Origin: Talinum fruticosum
Taxonomy: Eukaryota; Streptophyta; Magnoliopsida; Caryophyllales; Talinaceae
DNA: 64,000 nt
Reading direction: 5' to 3'
Assembly: GCA_021018815.1 (NCBI GenBank)
Contig: JAITYX010000033.1
Span: forward strand, 4,520,001-4,584,000
Part shown: one piece after another, positions 45,332 through 56,382 of the stretch
How the letters are laid out: each line of letters begins with the position of its first letter
Position numbering within the stretch: position 1 is the first letter of the stretch
Position numbers and translations under genes: made by a program
Notes under the pieces: generated by a model
What the model was told of the DNA's origin: nothing
The model's input: only the letters and a program-made list of their open reading frames with translations
Databases searched by the model: none

Positions 45332-45747
45332 CCGGCCAAGTAACCCTCTAGCCATATTTTGTATTTAATCTGTTATTTTTTACTGTCCAATCGGACAACA
45401 TGCTTATTTAATTTTTTAATTGTTATTCTACTTTTGACGGTCCAATCGGACAGATCCGCTTATTTAATTAATTCCTGAAATTGTTATTCTATTTTGGCGG
45501 TCCAATTAGGCGACATAAGTTTATTGATTATTTATTTAGGTGAGCGATAAAAATAACTAAAGCATAAAAGTATGCATAAAACTTATTGTTTACTTTTATT
45601 AATAAAAGGTAAGCCTACTACTTACCGAAATACATAACTAATAAAAGGGAAATAAACAAGAGTACTACTTGAAAAATAAATTGTTCTAAATAAGAAAAAC
45701 TAAAATTCCTAAATTTTATTCTTCCTAAAATTCTCCCTAATCTTCAG
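45332..45747. other. Unassigned AT-rich segment with a three-unit repeat
   Basis: No gene. It lies between the end of the Tekay-2 LTR and the start of the copia solo LTR. 45373-45530 holds three diverged units of about 50-60 bp, each with a gtccaatcggaca-type word followed by ttatttaatt or a similar AT run. The rest is AT-rich with no recognised feature. Confidence 0.5.
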
Positions 45748-46586
45748 TGAAGACTCGGGTATAACTTTCTATCTCAATTAGGTTTTGATTCTAAGTTATT
45801 CCGAGACCGATAGAAATCATTATCTATGTTTTCATCCTACTTTGACTCACTCACAAACCAGTTTAATAGCTAACATTCATAACTGTGTTTCGACCCACTC
45901 AGGCATAACTTAGCACTATCGCATGAGCAAATAATATCTCTAAAAGTATTATTTTGAGTATTGACTTGAAGTTTCAAGAGAAAATGAATTACTGCGTTAA
46001 TTCTAATTTTTAAGTCGGTTTATTTATAGAGAATTATTTGGTTGATCAAGTTCATGTATTCCGATATTTTATCCTCTCTAACTTGATTATTTTAGAGATT
46101 GACTCAAGATAGAATTTGAACCTAATGGATATTAGACTCAAAAAATTCCACCCTTTTAGGCTAAAGATAATTAAGTGCTTAATTACTCCGATTTAATTAT
46201 TATCTCGTGCCTAATCCTAGGCTAAAGTAATTTTATACTTTGAGTACCACCTTGTTTTGCTTTCGTAGATTGTTCAAACAATCCTAATCTACTTTTGAAA
46301 TACAAAAGCAACCAGTTTCTAACCATTAAACACCACCGGACTGAAAACAGCTACTTCGAACATGGCTCGGACACCGTGTCGGGGTTGTTTGTTACCAAAT
46401 TCGGTAATCAGCAACTTTGTCTCTATCGGTTGTTTCCACCTCATATTTCAGTCACAACTAGAGGGTTAGACTACTTGTGGAGCCACACAATGGATCTTTT
46501 TATGAGTGACTCGGACTAGCCGTTGTAATGGCTACTGAAGTTCATCAATCGAGAATGAGTCACAACGATCATTCCGCTCGGGTTCT

Positions 46587-46594
46587 TATAAATA
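46587..46594 (+). promoter_or_regulatory. TATA box of the solo LTR
   Basis: TATAAATA followed by aaagccactcc, the plus-strand equivalent of the family's conserved promoter block. Confidence 0.5.
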
Positions 46595-47098
46595 AAAGCC
46601 ACTCCATAAGACTTGAAGATTGTTGAACATATTGCTTAACACTCACTTAATGCATTCTTATTCAATCTTTAGCTTACAACTCCAACTCTGTATTTTCTTA
46701 CTGTATGAGTTGTAAAGAAAGTCTTGTAATCACTTCTGCTCTTTACTTTCTTTCTAATGTCCCTTAACCGAGCTATAAAGGCAAACTCAGCTTAGTTGTC
46801 GCTAACTCGTAAAGGTTAACTTAGTTAGAAAGTACTAGATCGGATAAGGGAACATCTAAGTCTAGGAAAATCTTATAAAGGAATTGTCTAAGGGTGCAAT
46901 TATAGGTAGAGTCAGTCCTTTCTAATTGAGGATTCAATTGGTCGATTTTAATTGGTGCTTGGATTAGTACTGTCCAGTGGTTTTATAACCTTGGAGGGTT
47001 TTCACGTATTTATAAGTGTTCAACTTTCCGAGTCCAATCTAGACCGAGCATCTATTTCTGTTTCTATATTGTGCAAAGAGTTTGATTTTTAAAGAAAA

Positions 47099-47103
47099 TC
47101 TTC
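47099..47103. repeat. Target-site duplication TCTTC, left of Copia-III
   Basis: TCTTC before GAAGGTTTGCTC; the partner is 57959-57963. The first T of the LTR (TGAAGG) appears to be lost here. Confidence 0.8.
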
Positions 47104-48683
47104 GAAGGTTTGCTCGGGGAGAGTCCGAGTCACCCTAGAGGGGGTGAATAGGGTGATGGAAAATTCTTTGCGAGAACACACACTTTTGACGAGAGAAGAG
47201 GCAAAGACAGATTCCGAGTCTAAGCACGGGGTCAGAAAATATTGGACTCGGAATGCAATGAATCGGAGTAAACAAGTACTGAAGGTCATGTCTGAGTCTA
47301 GAATGAACTCGGAAAGAGAACACAGAGAATTTACGTGGAAACCCTCCCGGGGTAGAAAACCACGGCCCGTGTCAATCCGGACACGAAGTCAAATTCACTA
47401 TTTTGAGTCCACAAAATACCGTGAATCGATCGAACCCGAGTTGCTCCCTTGGACAACTCTATACAAGTTTTCCTAGACTCGAAGTTACCTTATCTCGATC
47501 TAGTACTTCCTAGCTGAGATAACCCTTACAGCTAGGGACAACTAAGCTGAGTTAACCTTTACAGACTTAGTCAAGGGACCTTACAAAGAATGTAAGAAGA
47601 GTTTGTAACTAAGTACAAGACCTTACAACTCGAAAGTAATGAATTACAGAGTGGGAGTTGTAAGTTGAAGATTGAGAGTAAATACAATAACTTTGATCAA
47701 GTAAGTGTATAGACAATATGTTCGGCAACCTTCAAGTCTTGTGAAGTGGCTTCTATTTATAGATAACCAAGCAGAGTAGCCGTTATCTTCATCTGCTGAC
47801 CGAGAGTCCTCTCGTGACCGTTGTGAAAAGCTTTCCGAGTCACTCGGAAAGTATCCGTTGAAATATGGACGTTGGACAACGGTTTAACTCTCTTGGAAGT
47901 CCCAAAACCATCGGTTGTGTCTTGATAAATGTGGTGAAATCCACCGTTAAGCTTAGCGTTCATGTTTTCCGGATATGGAAGCAGACGGCTTCGACACAAT
48001 CTTACGAGACTAAAGCGGGGAAGGTGAAAAGCCATATCTCGCTGGTGATTTGACGTTCGAAGCCTGCTACTTTTGTAGTTTGAAAAGATATCCTCGATTG
48101 AATAACCTACAAAAGTAAAACACCTTCGGTTCTCAAAGTATAAAATACTTTGGTCCAAGGTTAGACACGAGATAACAAAATAATTTTGAAAAATTACGCA
48201 ATTGATTATTTGAGTCGGAGAGGAAATGGAATTTTCTGAGTCTAATATCCATGATACTCGGAATTCCATATGACTTAGTCTTAAGTAAGGAAACACGTTC
48301 TATAGCGATTATCGAGTGGGAAAGAACTTGATATAGACTAAGCATGAAAAGAACTACGAATGCCGACTATGCAAACAATAGAGTAAATAACCACAAGTCG
48401 GATTCCGAGTGAGAAACGGCGGAATACTCGGTATATTCGAAATGTGATTAATCCGAGTGAGAGTGGACTTAGAATAAAGAACCGGTTTTCGAGTCGCTAA
48501 CCGAAAAGCGATAACAGAGATGAGTGAGGGCCGAATCGCTTAGAGAAGATACTATTTTACTCAAGTAAGTTTCTAAGATACGAGAGAATGCCTTGGAATC
48601 AAAACTCTATAAAAATGACATCGTTATACCCGATTCCTTTTGCATGACTCGGAAAGATATTGAGCAGATGTCTCGAGTCTTCA
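47104..48683 (-). repeat. 3' LTR of Copia-III
   Basis: GAAGGTTTGCTC to GAGTCTTCA in window orientation. It aligns end to end with 56383-57958. TATA box equivalent at 47754-47761 (minus strand). Confidence 0.93.
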
Positions 48684-48696
48684 ATCTCCCCTTTTT
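48684..48696 (-). other. Polypurine tract of Copia-III
   Basis: Minus-strand AAAAAGGGGAGAT immediately before the 3' LTR. Confidence 0.85.
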
Positions 48697-48919
48697 GATG
48701 AAAGGCATTCCATACTTAAACGAAACTTTGTTAGAGAAAAATAGATTAATTCGAGTAGTTTGTTCAAGAGTAAGGCGTATTGAATAGATCGGAGCAATAT
48801 ACAATATATCGGAGCAATATAAAGTATGCTTTAACTCATTAACTCGGAAAATAAAGAACTAAGAAATTAATAATGAAATGCATCAATTCATTAAAAAAGT
48901 TACAAGGGAATAAACTCCC

Positions 48920-50693
48920 CTAAACAAGACAACCAGTTTCGACTACATTTTCTCCCCCTTGCCTTTCAAAGCAAAAACAAGAGACAAAAAGAAGGGAGAA
49001 AAGTACAAGTAAAACACATAAGTTGTCCGGACAAGAAGAAAATTTTGAAGCGAAATTCGGAGACACCGAGGAATTGTGACTCGGTGCATGGCTCCAACTA
49101 GGAAGGAGGGATTTCGAGTGGAGGCGGAGGTGCGCCGGCGCCGATACGATCTTGACGATGTGCTTAAGCGCGGCGAAGGGAGAACCGGAATAGTTCTCGG
49201 GGCTCGGCTCGAGTGGCCGACCCGGAGAGAGTGGATCGAGGGTTCTTCCCTTGGGACCTCGAGGGCTGGAAGGGGCTGCTCTGGGCGACTCGCTGGAGGA
49301 GCGAGATCTTCGACCCACTCGGATCGCTGTCCGAGCTAAGTACAGCAATTTGAGCTTGGGGAGCGAGTCGCCACGGCCTCTTCTTCCCTTTGCCCGGAAG
49401 GGCCTGCTTCAGCCGCGAGTTCCTCGAGCATCCTCCGCCGCTTCTGCAGCCTTCTTCCTCTGCTTCCTCGGCTTCCTCGCTGTCCGAGGAGGTCGGGCCT
49501 GGGCTCGAAGACTCCTCTAATGTGTCCGAGTCATCCGGGTCCTGAGCCGCCTTGGACCGTCTTTCTCTCGAGGAGCTCAGCCAGCTCCTTCCGCTCCTTA
49601 ACCAGCTCCCTCATCTCAAGAACAAGAGACTCGCTGCTCTCGGATTTGGGACTCGACCGGTCTTTTGGTTGATGGTCGGACCACTGAAGAACAGACTTGA
49701 AACCCCGAGCATGTCTCCGAATTCGGAAGACACAGAGGTGATCTTGTCCATGAAGACAGGGGACAAGAGGGCGAGAGAGAGTTTTGGAAGCACCGGAGGT
49801 GGAGGCACCACCAGGTGAAGAGGGAAGAGGAAGAGGGGTTGATTTCGAGTCCGAGGTGGAGAAGGAGGCCTCGGCTACGAGTTGTGAACCCGGACACCGG
49901 GGTTAGTTTCCTGGTATCCGTACCCACGGAGTTCCTTCTTGCCGACCACAATGGCCGCCTCGGACACCGCGTTAGGGTCGAGAGGGAAGAGGAACTTGGA
50001 ATTGTTTGAAAACAAGGGTGAGAAGAGCACCGAAAGGAAGGGAGGTGTTCTTCTTGGTTTGGAGTTGAGCTAGCACGGCGGCCATTTGCTCAATGATGGA
50101 GGGGAAGAGGTCGACTTCGTATCCCTCCGGGGTATCGAAGAGGGCTTTGAGGTGCTTGGAGTTGGGGTTCTCCTTGCTAGAATGTCTGTGAGAAGAAGGT
50201 TCTCATCGGCAGGAAACACTGAAGCTTGGCTTCGACTTCAACCGAGTCACGAAAAGTTCTTTCTGGACCCGGGGAATTCTTTAGCATACTTTTCAAAGAA
50301 GTCGTCGGCGACTTCGAGTGAAAGGGATAGGGTTACTTGTTCAAGAAGACGAAGAAACTTTGAACAGTCCGTGAAGAAGAGAGGTGTTGATACTGAACGA
50401 GTAATGTTACGAACCCGAGAGGTTAGAACATTTTCGGAGTGGGTGAGATGAGTATAAAACTCGAAACGAGTTCGGGATAGATGAACTCGCTGAAACACAA
50501 GAAAGGGTAGACTCCGGTGGTTTGGATATTGGACAACCAGGAGAATTTGGTTGTTGGGAAGAATTTGTCGTCCAGACGCAAGATGCTTGGGTGACAATGG
50601 GTTTAGAAGGGGTGGAGCTTTCGGCTTATTGGTGCGAGGCTTTTCAGAGGATGAAGAAACCTGAAAGTCGGGATGGTTTCCTCTTTTAGGCAT
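48920..50693 (-). pseudogene. Post-pol ORF of Copia-III
   Basis: About 590 codons if frameshifts are ignored. It starts MPKRGNHPDFQ at 50693, in frame within 50247-50879; I chose this Met because the same cat codon context is kept in Copia-I (4276) and Copia-II (40860). Motifs in order: FEFYTHLTHSENVLTSRVRN, DDFFEKYAKEFPGSRKNF, IEQMAAVLAQLQ-like text, a Ser/Pro/Arg-rich middle (49340-49820), and an end with LCVLLVLFSLLFVSCFCF, then ERQGGENVVETGCLV and a stop at 48920. The hydrophobic run is long enough for one membrane span. Its function is unknown; SIRE relatives have an ORF here that others have called env-like. Frameshifts occur near 50250 and 49960. Confidence 0.6.
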
Positions 50694-50806
50694 TGTGAGA
50701 GATGAAAAGATGAAACTTTTCGAAAGAAAAGAGAGAAGGAGGTGTAGAAGAGAAGAAAACGAAAATGGTAGAAGAAAAATGAGAAGAGAGCGATCGAAAA
50801 ACTTAC

Positions 50807-50831
50807 GAGAGAGAGAGAGAGAGAGAGAGAG
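50807..50831. repeat. (GA)n microsatellite
   Basis: About 12 GA units about 115 bp upstream (minus sense) of the post-pol ORF start, as in Copia-I at 4669-4694. Confidence 0.9.
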
Positions 50832-51359
50832 CTTCTTCAACACTTGCGGACGATCGAGGGTCACTTGTTCACGTAGCAAACTTCCGCGAGAAGATTTTCG
50901 TTTGAGAGGGAAGGAGTTTTAGAATATCGAGATGAAGAGGGATAGTCGATACATATAGAGAATACGCGCGCCCGTTCACTATCCGTTAAGTAACTCCGTT
51001 CGACTCAGCCCGTCCATCGATCATTAATGCCCGGTGTGACGGTTCTTCTTCAACGGTTGAGATATCAGCGGTTTAAAATCTGCGGTTATGATCCGATCGC
51101 AGCGCTCGAGAAAGAGAGAGAAAAAGATTTTGAAAATATAATCCGAAACTCTCCACTGTTCTAGAGATAGCTTCGAGAGAATTTGATGTCCAAATTTCTC
51201 TTATGTCCGAGTTTGACTCGGAAAAGTTTCGAGTGACTCGAAACACGAAATAACTATCAGCCCGAGTATCACGTGATCAATCGAACTAATGGTTATTAAC
51301 AATGAAAGCACATGGCACGAAATATTCAAGAATCATAACACAAAACTAAGCATTTAACA

Positions 51360-51900
51360 TACCAAGCTCATTCCGAATAAAACAGAATTGATCTTCACCA
51401 AGAGGCTTAGTAAAGATATCGGCTAATTGAAGATTAGTAGGAATGAACTCAAGTGTAATATCACCCTTTTCCGAGTGATCGCGTAAGAAGTGATACCGAC
51501 TTCAATATGCTTTGTTTTTGAGTCGCTGGACAGGATTCTTAGTGATACTGGTGCGCTTTGATTGTCACACTTGATTGGAGCCGAGTTGAGAGATAGTCCA
51601 AGATCCTTCAAGTGTTGTTTTATCCAGAGAATCCGAGCGCAACAAGCTCCAGGTGGCAATATATTCAGCTTACTGCAGTTGATAGAGCTACTGAGTTTTG
51701 CTTCTTTGAGTGCCGGGATATTAGGGATTGACCCAGAAATTGGCAAGCTCCGGATGTGCTCTTTCGATCAACTTTGTATCCTGCATAGTCCGCATCCGAG
51801 TACCCGGTCGAGTCGGTTCCGAGTCTCCGGAGTACCATAGGCCTAGATTCCGAGTACTGCAAGATATCCGAATATTCTCTTCACCGCAGTGAGATGTGAT
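51360..51900 (-). pseudogene. Copia-III RNase H
   Basis: Pieces at 51665-51862 (YSDADYAGYKVDRKSTSGA, CQFLGQSLISRHSKKQ, SVALSTA) and 51423-51746 (ARILWIKQHLKDLGL, PIKCDNQSAPVSL, KTKHIEVG). These are the classic copia RNase H motifs SDADYAG, KKQ.SVALSTAEAEY and CDN.SAI. The two pieces are in different frames; the EAEY segment is lost at the break. A stop after LIFN ends the region. Confidence 0.85.
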
Positions 51901-52099
51901 TCTTTTGGATTAGCTTGAAATCGTGCACATAAGCAAACACTGAACATTATATCCGGTTCGCTTGAAGTAAGATATAGCAGTGATCCAATCATACCTCGAT
52001 AGAGTTTCGATCTCTTGCTTTACCTGTCTCATCCGAGTCAAGCTTTATACTCGCTTGCTCATAGGGGTCGATGCGTGCTTTGCATCTTGAAGTTTATAT

Positions 52100-52870
52100 T
52101 TCTTCAACAGTTCCTTGGTGTATTTCGATTGATGAACAAAGATTCCATCTTTGTCTTGTTTGATTTACAGCCCAAGGAAGAAATTGAGTTCTCCCATCAT
52201 ACTCATTTGGAACTCTTGACTCATCAACCTAGAAAATTCTCGCGCACGAAATTCATTAGTAGCACCGAAGATAATATCATCAACATAGATTTGAACAATA
52301 AGGAAATCTTTCCCCTTAGTTTTTATGAAGAGAGTCTTGTCGATCTGACCTCTTTTAAAATCATTTAGAACCAAGAAGCTACTCGGTCTTTTATACCAAG
52401 CTCGAGGTGCTTGCTTAAGACCATAGAGAGCCTTTTGAAGTTTGAAAACATGATTTGGAAATTCTGAGTTTTCAAAACCAGGAGGTTGCTCGACATAGAC
52501 CTCTTCTTCAATAAAACCATTGAGAAAGACACACTTAACATCCATTTGATATAATTTAATATGCATGCGGGATGCAAATGCCAACAGTATTCTAATGGCT
52601 TCAATTCTAGCTACTGGTGCAAAGGTTTCCCCACAATCAATTCCTTCTTCTTGATTGTAACCTTGAGCTACAAGTCTAGCCTTGTTTCGACAACTATTCC
52701 ACCCTCATCCAGTTTGTTTTTGAAAACCCATCTGGTTCCTATAACTCGGGTGGTCGGAAGGTCGGTTGGTCGGAGTCCGAGACTTGGTTTCTTTCGAATT
52801 GATTCAGCTCTTCTTGCATGGCCTCTACCCATTCGGGTTCATTAAGGGCTTCTAGTGCATTTTTGGGTTC
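52100..52870 (-). pseudogene. Copia-III reverse transcriptase
   Basis: 52165-52584 reads MDVKCVFLNGFIEEEVYV, QPPGFENSEFPNHVFKLQKA, GLKQAPRAWYKR and IYVDDIIFGATNE, with the catalytic YVDD intact, then MSMMGELNFFLGL. Upstream text at 52739-53011 (NEPEWVEAMQEELNQFERN) is the block that begins copia RT. The frames between 52590 and 52740 are shifted. Confidence 0.9.
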
Positions 52871-53180
52871 GGTTAGTGAAATGAATGCGGTGAATGCACA
52901 TAGATTATGAAGAGAGGAACGAGTTCTTACCCCACTTGTTGATATCGAAATTATGTTTTGTTGAGGATGACTGGAAGTAAATTTGAATGCTTTACCAGTT
53001 CTTTGATTCACCAGGTCTGTGGGCTGAATAGCTTGATCTTCGAAGCTTGTTACGAGTGATCGTCCTCATTGACTTGCTCGTTACGAGCAAGCTCTTGAGC
53101 TGTCTCATTCCGAGCCTCCTCGTTCGAGTAGTCTCCTTCGAGTCTGTGTGAACTCATCTTCGTCATCATCCTTTCGAGCT

Positions 53181-54381
53181 TCAGTTCGAGTATGAAGATT
53201 CACTTGGTTTTTCCTGTTCAAGCTCATCAAACACTACGTGGATACTTTCTTCCACTTTGTTAGTTCTCTTGTTGAAGATACGGTAAGCTTTGCTATGAGA
53301 AGAGTAACCTAGAAAAATTCCTTCGTCGACCAGAGCATCAAACTTGGTCGGATGATCCTTACCATTGTTGTGGACAAAGCACTTACATCCGAAAGATCCG
53401 AAATAGGAAATGTTTGGCTTCCTCCCTTTGTAGAGCTCATAAGGTGTTTTCTTCAGAATGGGTCCGATGAGGCATCGATTGAGAGTGTAGTTGGTTGTGT
53501 TTCTCGCCTCCGCCTGAAAATAGTAAGGCAAGTTGTGTTCAATCATCATCGTCCTTGCTATTTCTTCAAGGGTTCTGTTCTTTCTCTCAACTACTCCATT
53601 CTGTTGAGGAGTTACAGGTGCTCGAGAAGTTGTGAGAAATTCCATTCTTGTCACAAAACTCGAGAATTCGAGTAATCGAACTCCCTTCCATGGTCGGTTC
53701 GAATCTTTTGAATCTGAGTGCGGGACTCCACTTGAATCTTTCTACAGAGCTTACTGAATTCCATGAAGGCTTCATTCTTATGCTTGAGAAAACACACCCG
53801 GGTAAATCTTGAAAAATCATCAATGATAACAAGTATGTATGATTTACCTCCGAGACTCTTCACAGGAATTTCGCCACATAGGTCCATATGTAGTAATTCA
53901 AGAACGTTGGATGTGGAAACTGTCTTCGAGTTTTGAATGAAGATCTGACTTGTTTCCCTCGGTGCATGCTTCACATACTTTATCCTTCTCAAATGCACGG
54001 TTAGGTAATCCTCTAACCGAGATGATGAGATGCGAAGCTTTTTGATAGTATGCATGCTAATATGACCTAATCTACGATGCCAAGTCCAAGAATCATCTTG
54101 AAGAGATGCTTTCAAACAGGATAAATTCTGACTTGGGTCGAAAGAGGGATGATGTAGGTATTACCCGATCTCTTACCTGAAAGTTTTACCTCTTTGGTGA
54201 TCTCATCCGTGATGTAGCACTTGGATTGAGTGAATTTTACCTCTTGACCTTTGTCACATAGTTGGGAGATGCTAAGTAGGTTGTACTTTAGCCCTTTGAC
54301 AAGGTAGACTGAGCTCACCGGATTGCTTCCATTTCCAATCTTCCCAATGCCCACTATCTTACCTTTCTTTGTCATCTCCAA
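53181..54381 (-). pseudogene. Copia-III gag-pre-integrase and integrase
   Basis: 54381-54112: NGSNPVSSVYLVKGLKYNLL and LCDKGQEVKF. 54115-53651: SWTWHRRLGHISMHTIKKL (zinc-binding His pair; the CxxC partner is out of frame), LLHMDLCGEIP (first Asp), IDDFSRFTRV, RTDHGREFDYS (second Asp). 53654-53181: TPQQNGVVERKNRTLEE (catalytic Glu), IARTMMIEHNLPYYFQAEA, FGSFGCKCFVHNN, GYSSHSKAYRIFNKRT. All three catalytic acids are present, but the two core frames join only through a frameshift at about 53652. Confidence 0.92.
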
Positions 54382-54399
54382 AAGTCACCTTTCCCCCTT

Positions 54400-54830
54400 T
54401 ATATGACTCCAGCTCGAGAAAGAGTCCTTGGTCACCTGACATATGTCGAGAACATCCGCTGTCCAGGTACCAATGTCCTTTTGATCTTTTACGAGTGACC
54501 TGCAAAACAGAGAGAATCTAACCCTTCTCACTTCCTCTAACGAACCCAGTAACATTTCTTACTTGTGGTCCTTTTACGAGGAAGAAGGTGCTTCGGAACC
54601 CATATTTGAATGACTTTGGGTTTAGTCCGATTCCGAGTCTTCTTCTCGAGAAGCCGAGTCTGTGTCTCTTTCCTTTTAAAAACCTTTCCTTTTGAAACAG
54701 GAGAAAATGGTTTCTTTTTGTAAATAGGTGCTGGGTTTAGTTCTCCTTTCATTTCGTGAATGGGACCATGCTCGGCCTTTTTGAACTTAACAATTACGGA
54801 ATCCTTTTTGAACAATTCGAGTAAGAATTA
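54400..54830 (-). pseudogene. Copia-III protease and gag-protease linker
   Basis: The minus strand at 54480-54418 reads WYLDSGCSRHMSGD, the copia aspartic protease active site (DSG) with the following SRHM. Before it, 54815-54537 is a Lys-rich linker ending KVIQIWVPKHLLPRKR, the text that normally precedes the protease. Protease and linker are in different frames. Confidence 0.85.
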
Positions 54831-56322
54831 GATTCTTCCTCTTTATTGAAACCAAGACCTTCTTTTCTAAAATAGACACATTGTGATCCTAAGAGCATAT
54901 CAAGGTTCTTCGACCTTGAGTAAACTTTAAAACCAGATCTTGAGACTCAATGAGCTTCGTTTCGATTGCTCATTTTCTTTCTCGAGTAACTCGGACTCGG
55001 TCTCATTAGTTTGAGCACTTGTCTTGAGTTCTCCGAGTGTGAGTCTCGGTTTTCCAATTCGTTTTTTAAAGAGGTGCTCTCGAAGTGATTGACTCAAGTT
55101 GTTCCTTGAAATGAGAAGAATCGGAATTGGACTTTTCTTCCAAAGTAAAGATGTATTTAGCTAAATCAACTTTGGAGAATTTGAGGAAGTAGTTTATTAC
55201 CTCTTGAGGATCGGTTTCCTCATTATCCGAGTCCGAGTCGACTCTCTTTCGGCTTCCGAGTCGAAATTGCCATCGGACACTTCGAGTCATCCGAGTCTTC
55301 GTCGTCTTCGAGATGAATCCTCATCACTCCATGTTGCCATCATGGCCTTTTTCTTCTTCCTGTCCCGTCTTCGTTTTGGACGAGTCCTTGACTATGTGGT
55401 CTTTGCTTGCCACATTCAAAACATCCAGAATTCTTAGACAAAGATAACTTTGAGGGTGAAGAAAACTTACCTTTTCGTCTCTCTTGTCCTTTTTGTAGAA
55501 TTCTTCTTTTGGTCTTTTGTCCCATCTTTTATGCTTCATCATTCTCTTGAAGCCTCTTGCAATGAGTGCCATGGGATCGTCTTCCGAGTCGGAGGAGCTC
55601 GGACTTGCTTCTTTGGATTCACGAGGCTTTAAGCGCGATGTTCCTTTTGGAAGTACCCTCGGCATCTTCTTCTTCCAAGTGTATCTCATGAGTCGAAGCT
55701 TTCCGATGAGCTCCTCCGGCTTCAAGAGTGAGAGGTTACGAGCCTCTTCTATGGCGAGTCACCTTAGGACCCCATCGTCTCTTGGGTAGGCTTCGAGAAT
55801 TTTTCGACACATTTCTTCATGGGAGATCTTCTTTCCCGGAGATTTGAGATTGTTGGTGATCTCGGTGAAGCGTATGAACATCCGAGTAATGTTCTCTTCG
55901 GCTCCATTTTGAAAAGCTCATATTTGTGAAGATACTTGGCTGATCTTTGCTTGTCTCACCGACTTGTACCTTCGTAGGTGTTGACCAGAGTGCCCACACC
56001 TCTTTAGCAGAATCACGAGCAGAGACTCGATTATATTCTTCGAGCTTATGGCGCACATGAGGATGTTCATGGCTTTGAAGTTCTTTACGAACTTCTCCGC
56101 CTGTCGGCGTGAACTCGGCCTTTGTCTTTGGAAGGATTCCGAATTCATCTTGTCTTTGTTGGAATGTAGTTTCCTTGTTGTATGATTTCCCATACTTCTT
56201 CATCATGATCCATAAGGAAACATTCCATAAGCTTCTTCCAGTGGACCGAAATTTGAACCTTTGAATTTTGGTGGCCTGTTGGAAGATCTACCTTCGTCGA
56301 ACTCTCCGGTGTTACGAGCCAT
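54831..56322 (-). pseudogene. Copia-III gag
   Basis: Start codon 56322 (MARNTGEFDEGRSSNRPPKFKG), 41 bp from the PBS. The same start occurs in Copia-IV (62534). Later pieces: 56206-55817 (EFGILPKTKAEFTPTGGEV, SAKEVWALW), 55725-55324 (KPEELIGKLRL, RGFKRMMKHKRWDKRPKEE, then a damaged zinc knuckle CFECGKQ) and 55290-55066 (DNEETDPQEVINYFLKFSK, VDLAKYIFTLEEKS). Capsid-like, then zinc knuckle, then acidic Ser/Asp-rich tail. At least five frame breaks. Confidence 0.85.
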
Positions 56323-56362
56323 CCGATCTTTAAACCTTTGGACTGTTAGATCCTTTACGAAA

Positions 56363-56380
56363 GGCTAGGCTTTGATACCA
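56363..56380 (-). other. Primer-binding site of Copia-III
   Basis: Minus-strand TGGTATCAAAGCCTAGCC, 2 bp inside the 5' LTR, close to the initiator-Met tRNA site. Confidence 0.8.
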
Positions 56381-56382
56381 AT

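Larger units (their letters stand above)
45748..47103 (+). repeat. Copia solo LTR (plus strand), left part, host of Copia-III
   Basis: Starts TGAAGACTCGGG and follows the Copia-IV 5' LTR (60896-62474) in the same orientation, including TATAAATA at 46587-46594. It is cut at 47103 by Copia-III and its last 59 bp lie at 57964-58022. No PPT precedes it and no PBS follows it, so it looks like a solo LTR. The outer flanks TTCAG (45743-45747) and TTAAG (58023-58027) agree at four of five bases. Confidence 0.75.

Noticed and set aside
48920..49348. Firm call of an envelope protein from the hydrophobic C-terminus
   Set aside because: The run depends on a T-rich tract that is hydrophobic in more than one frame, no signal peptide or envelope motif is visible, and frameshifts make the true frame uncertain.
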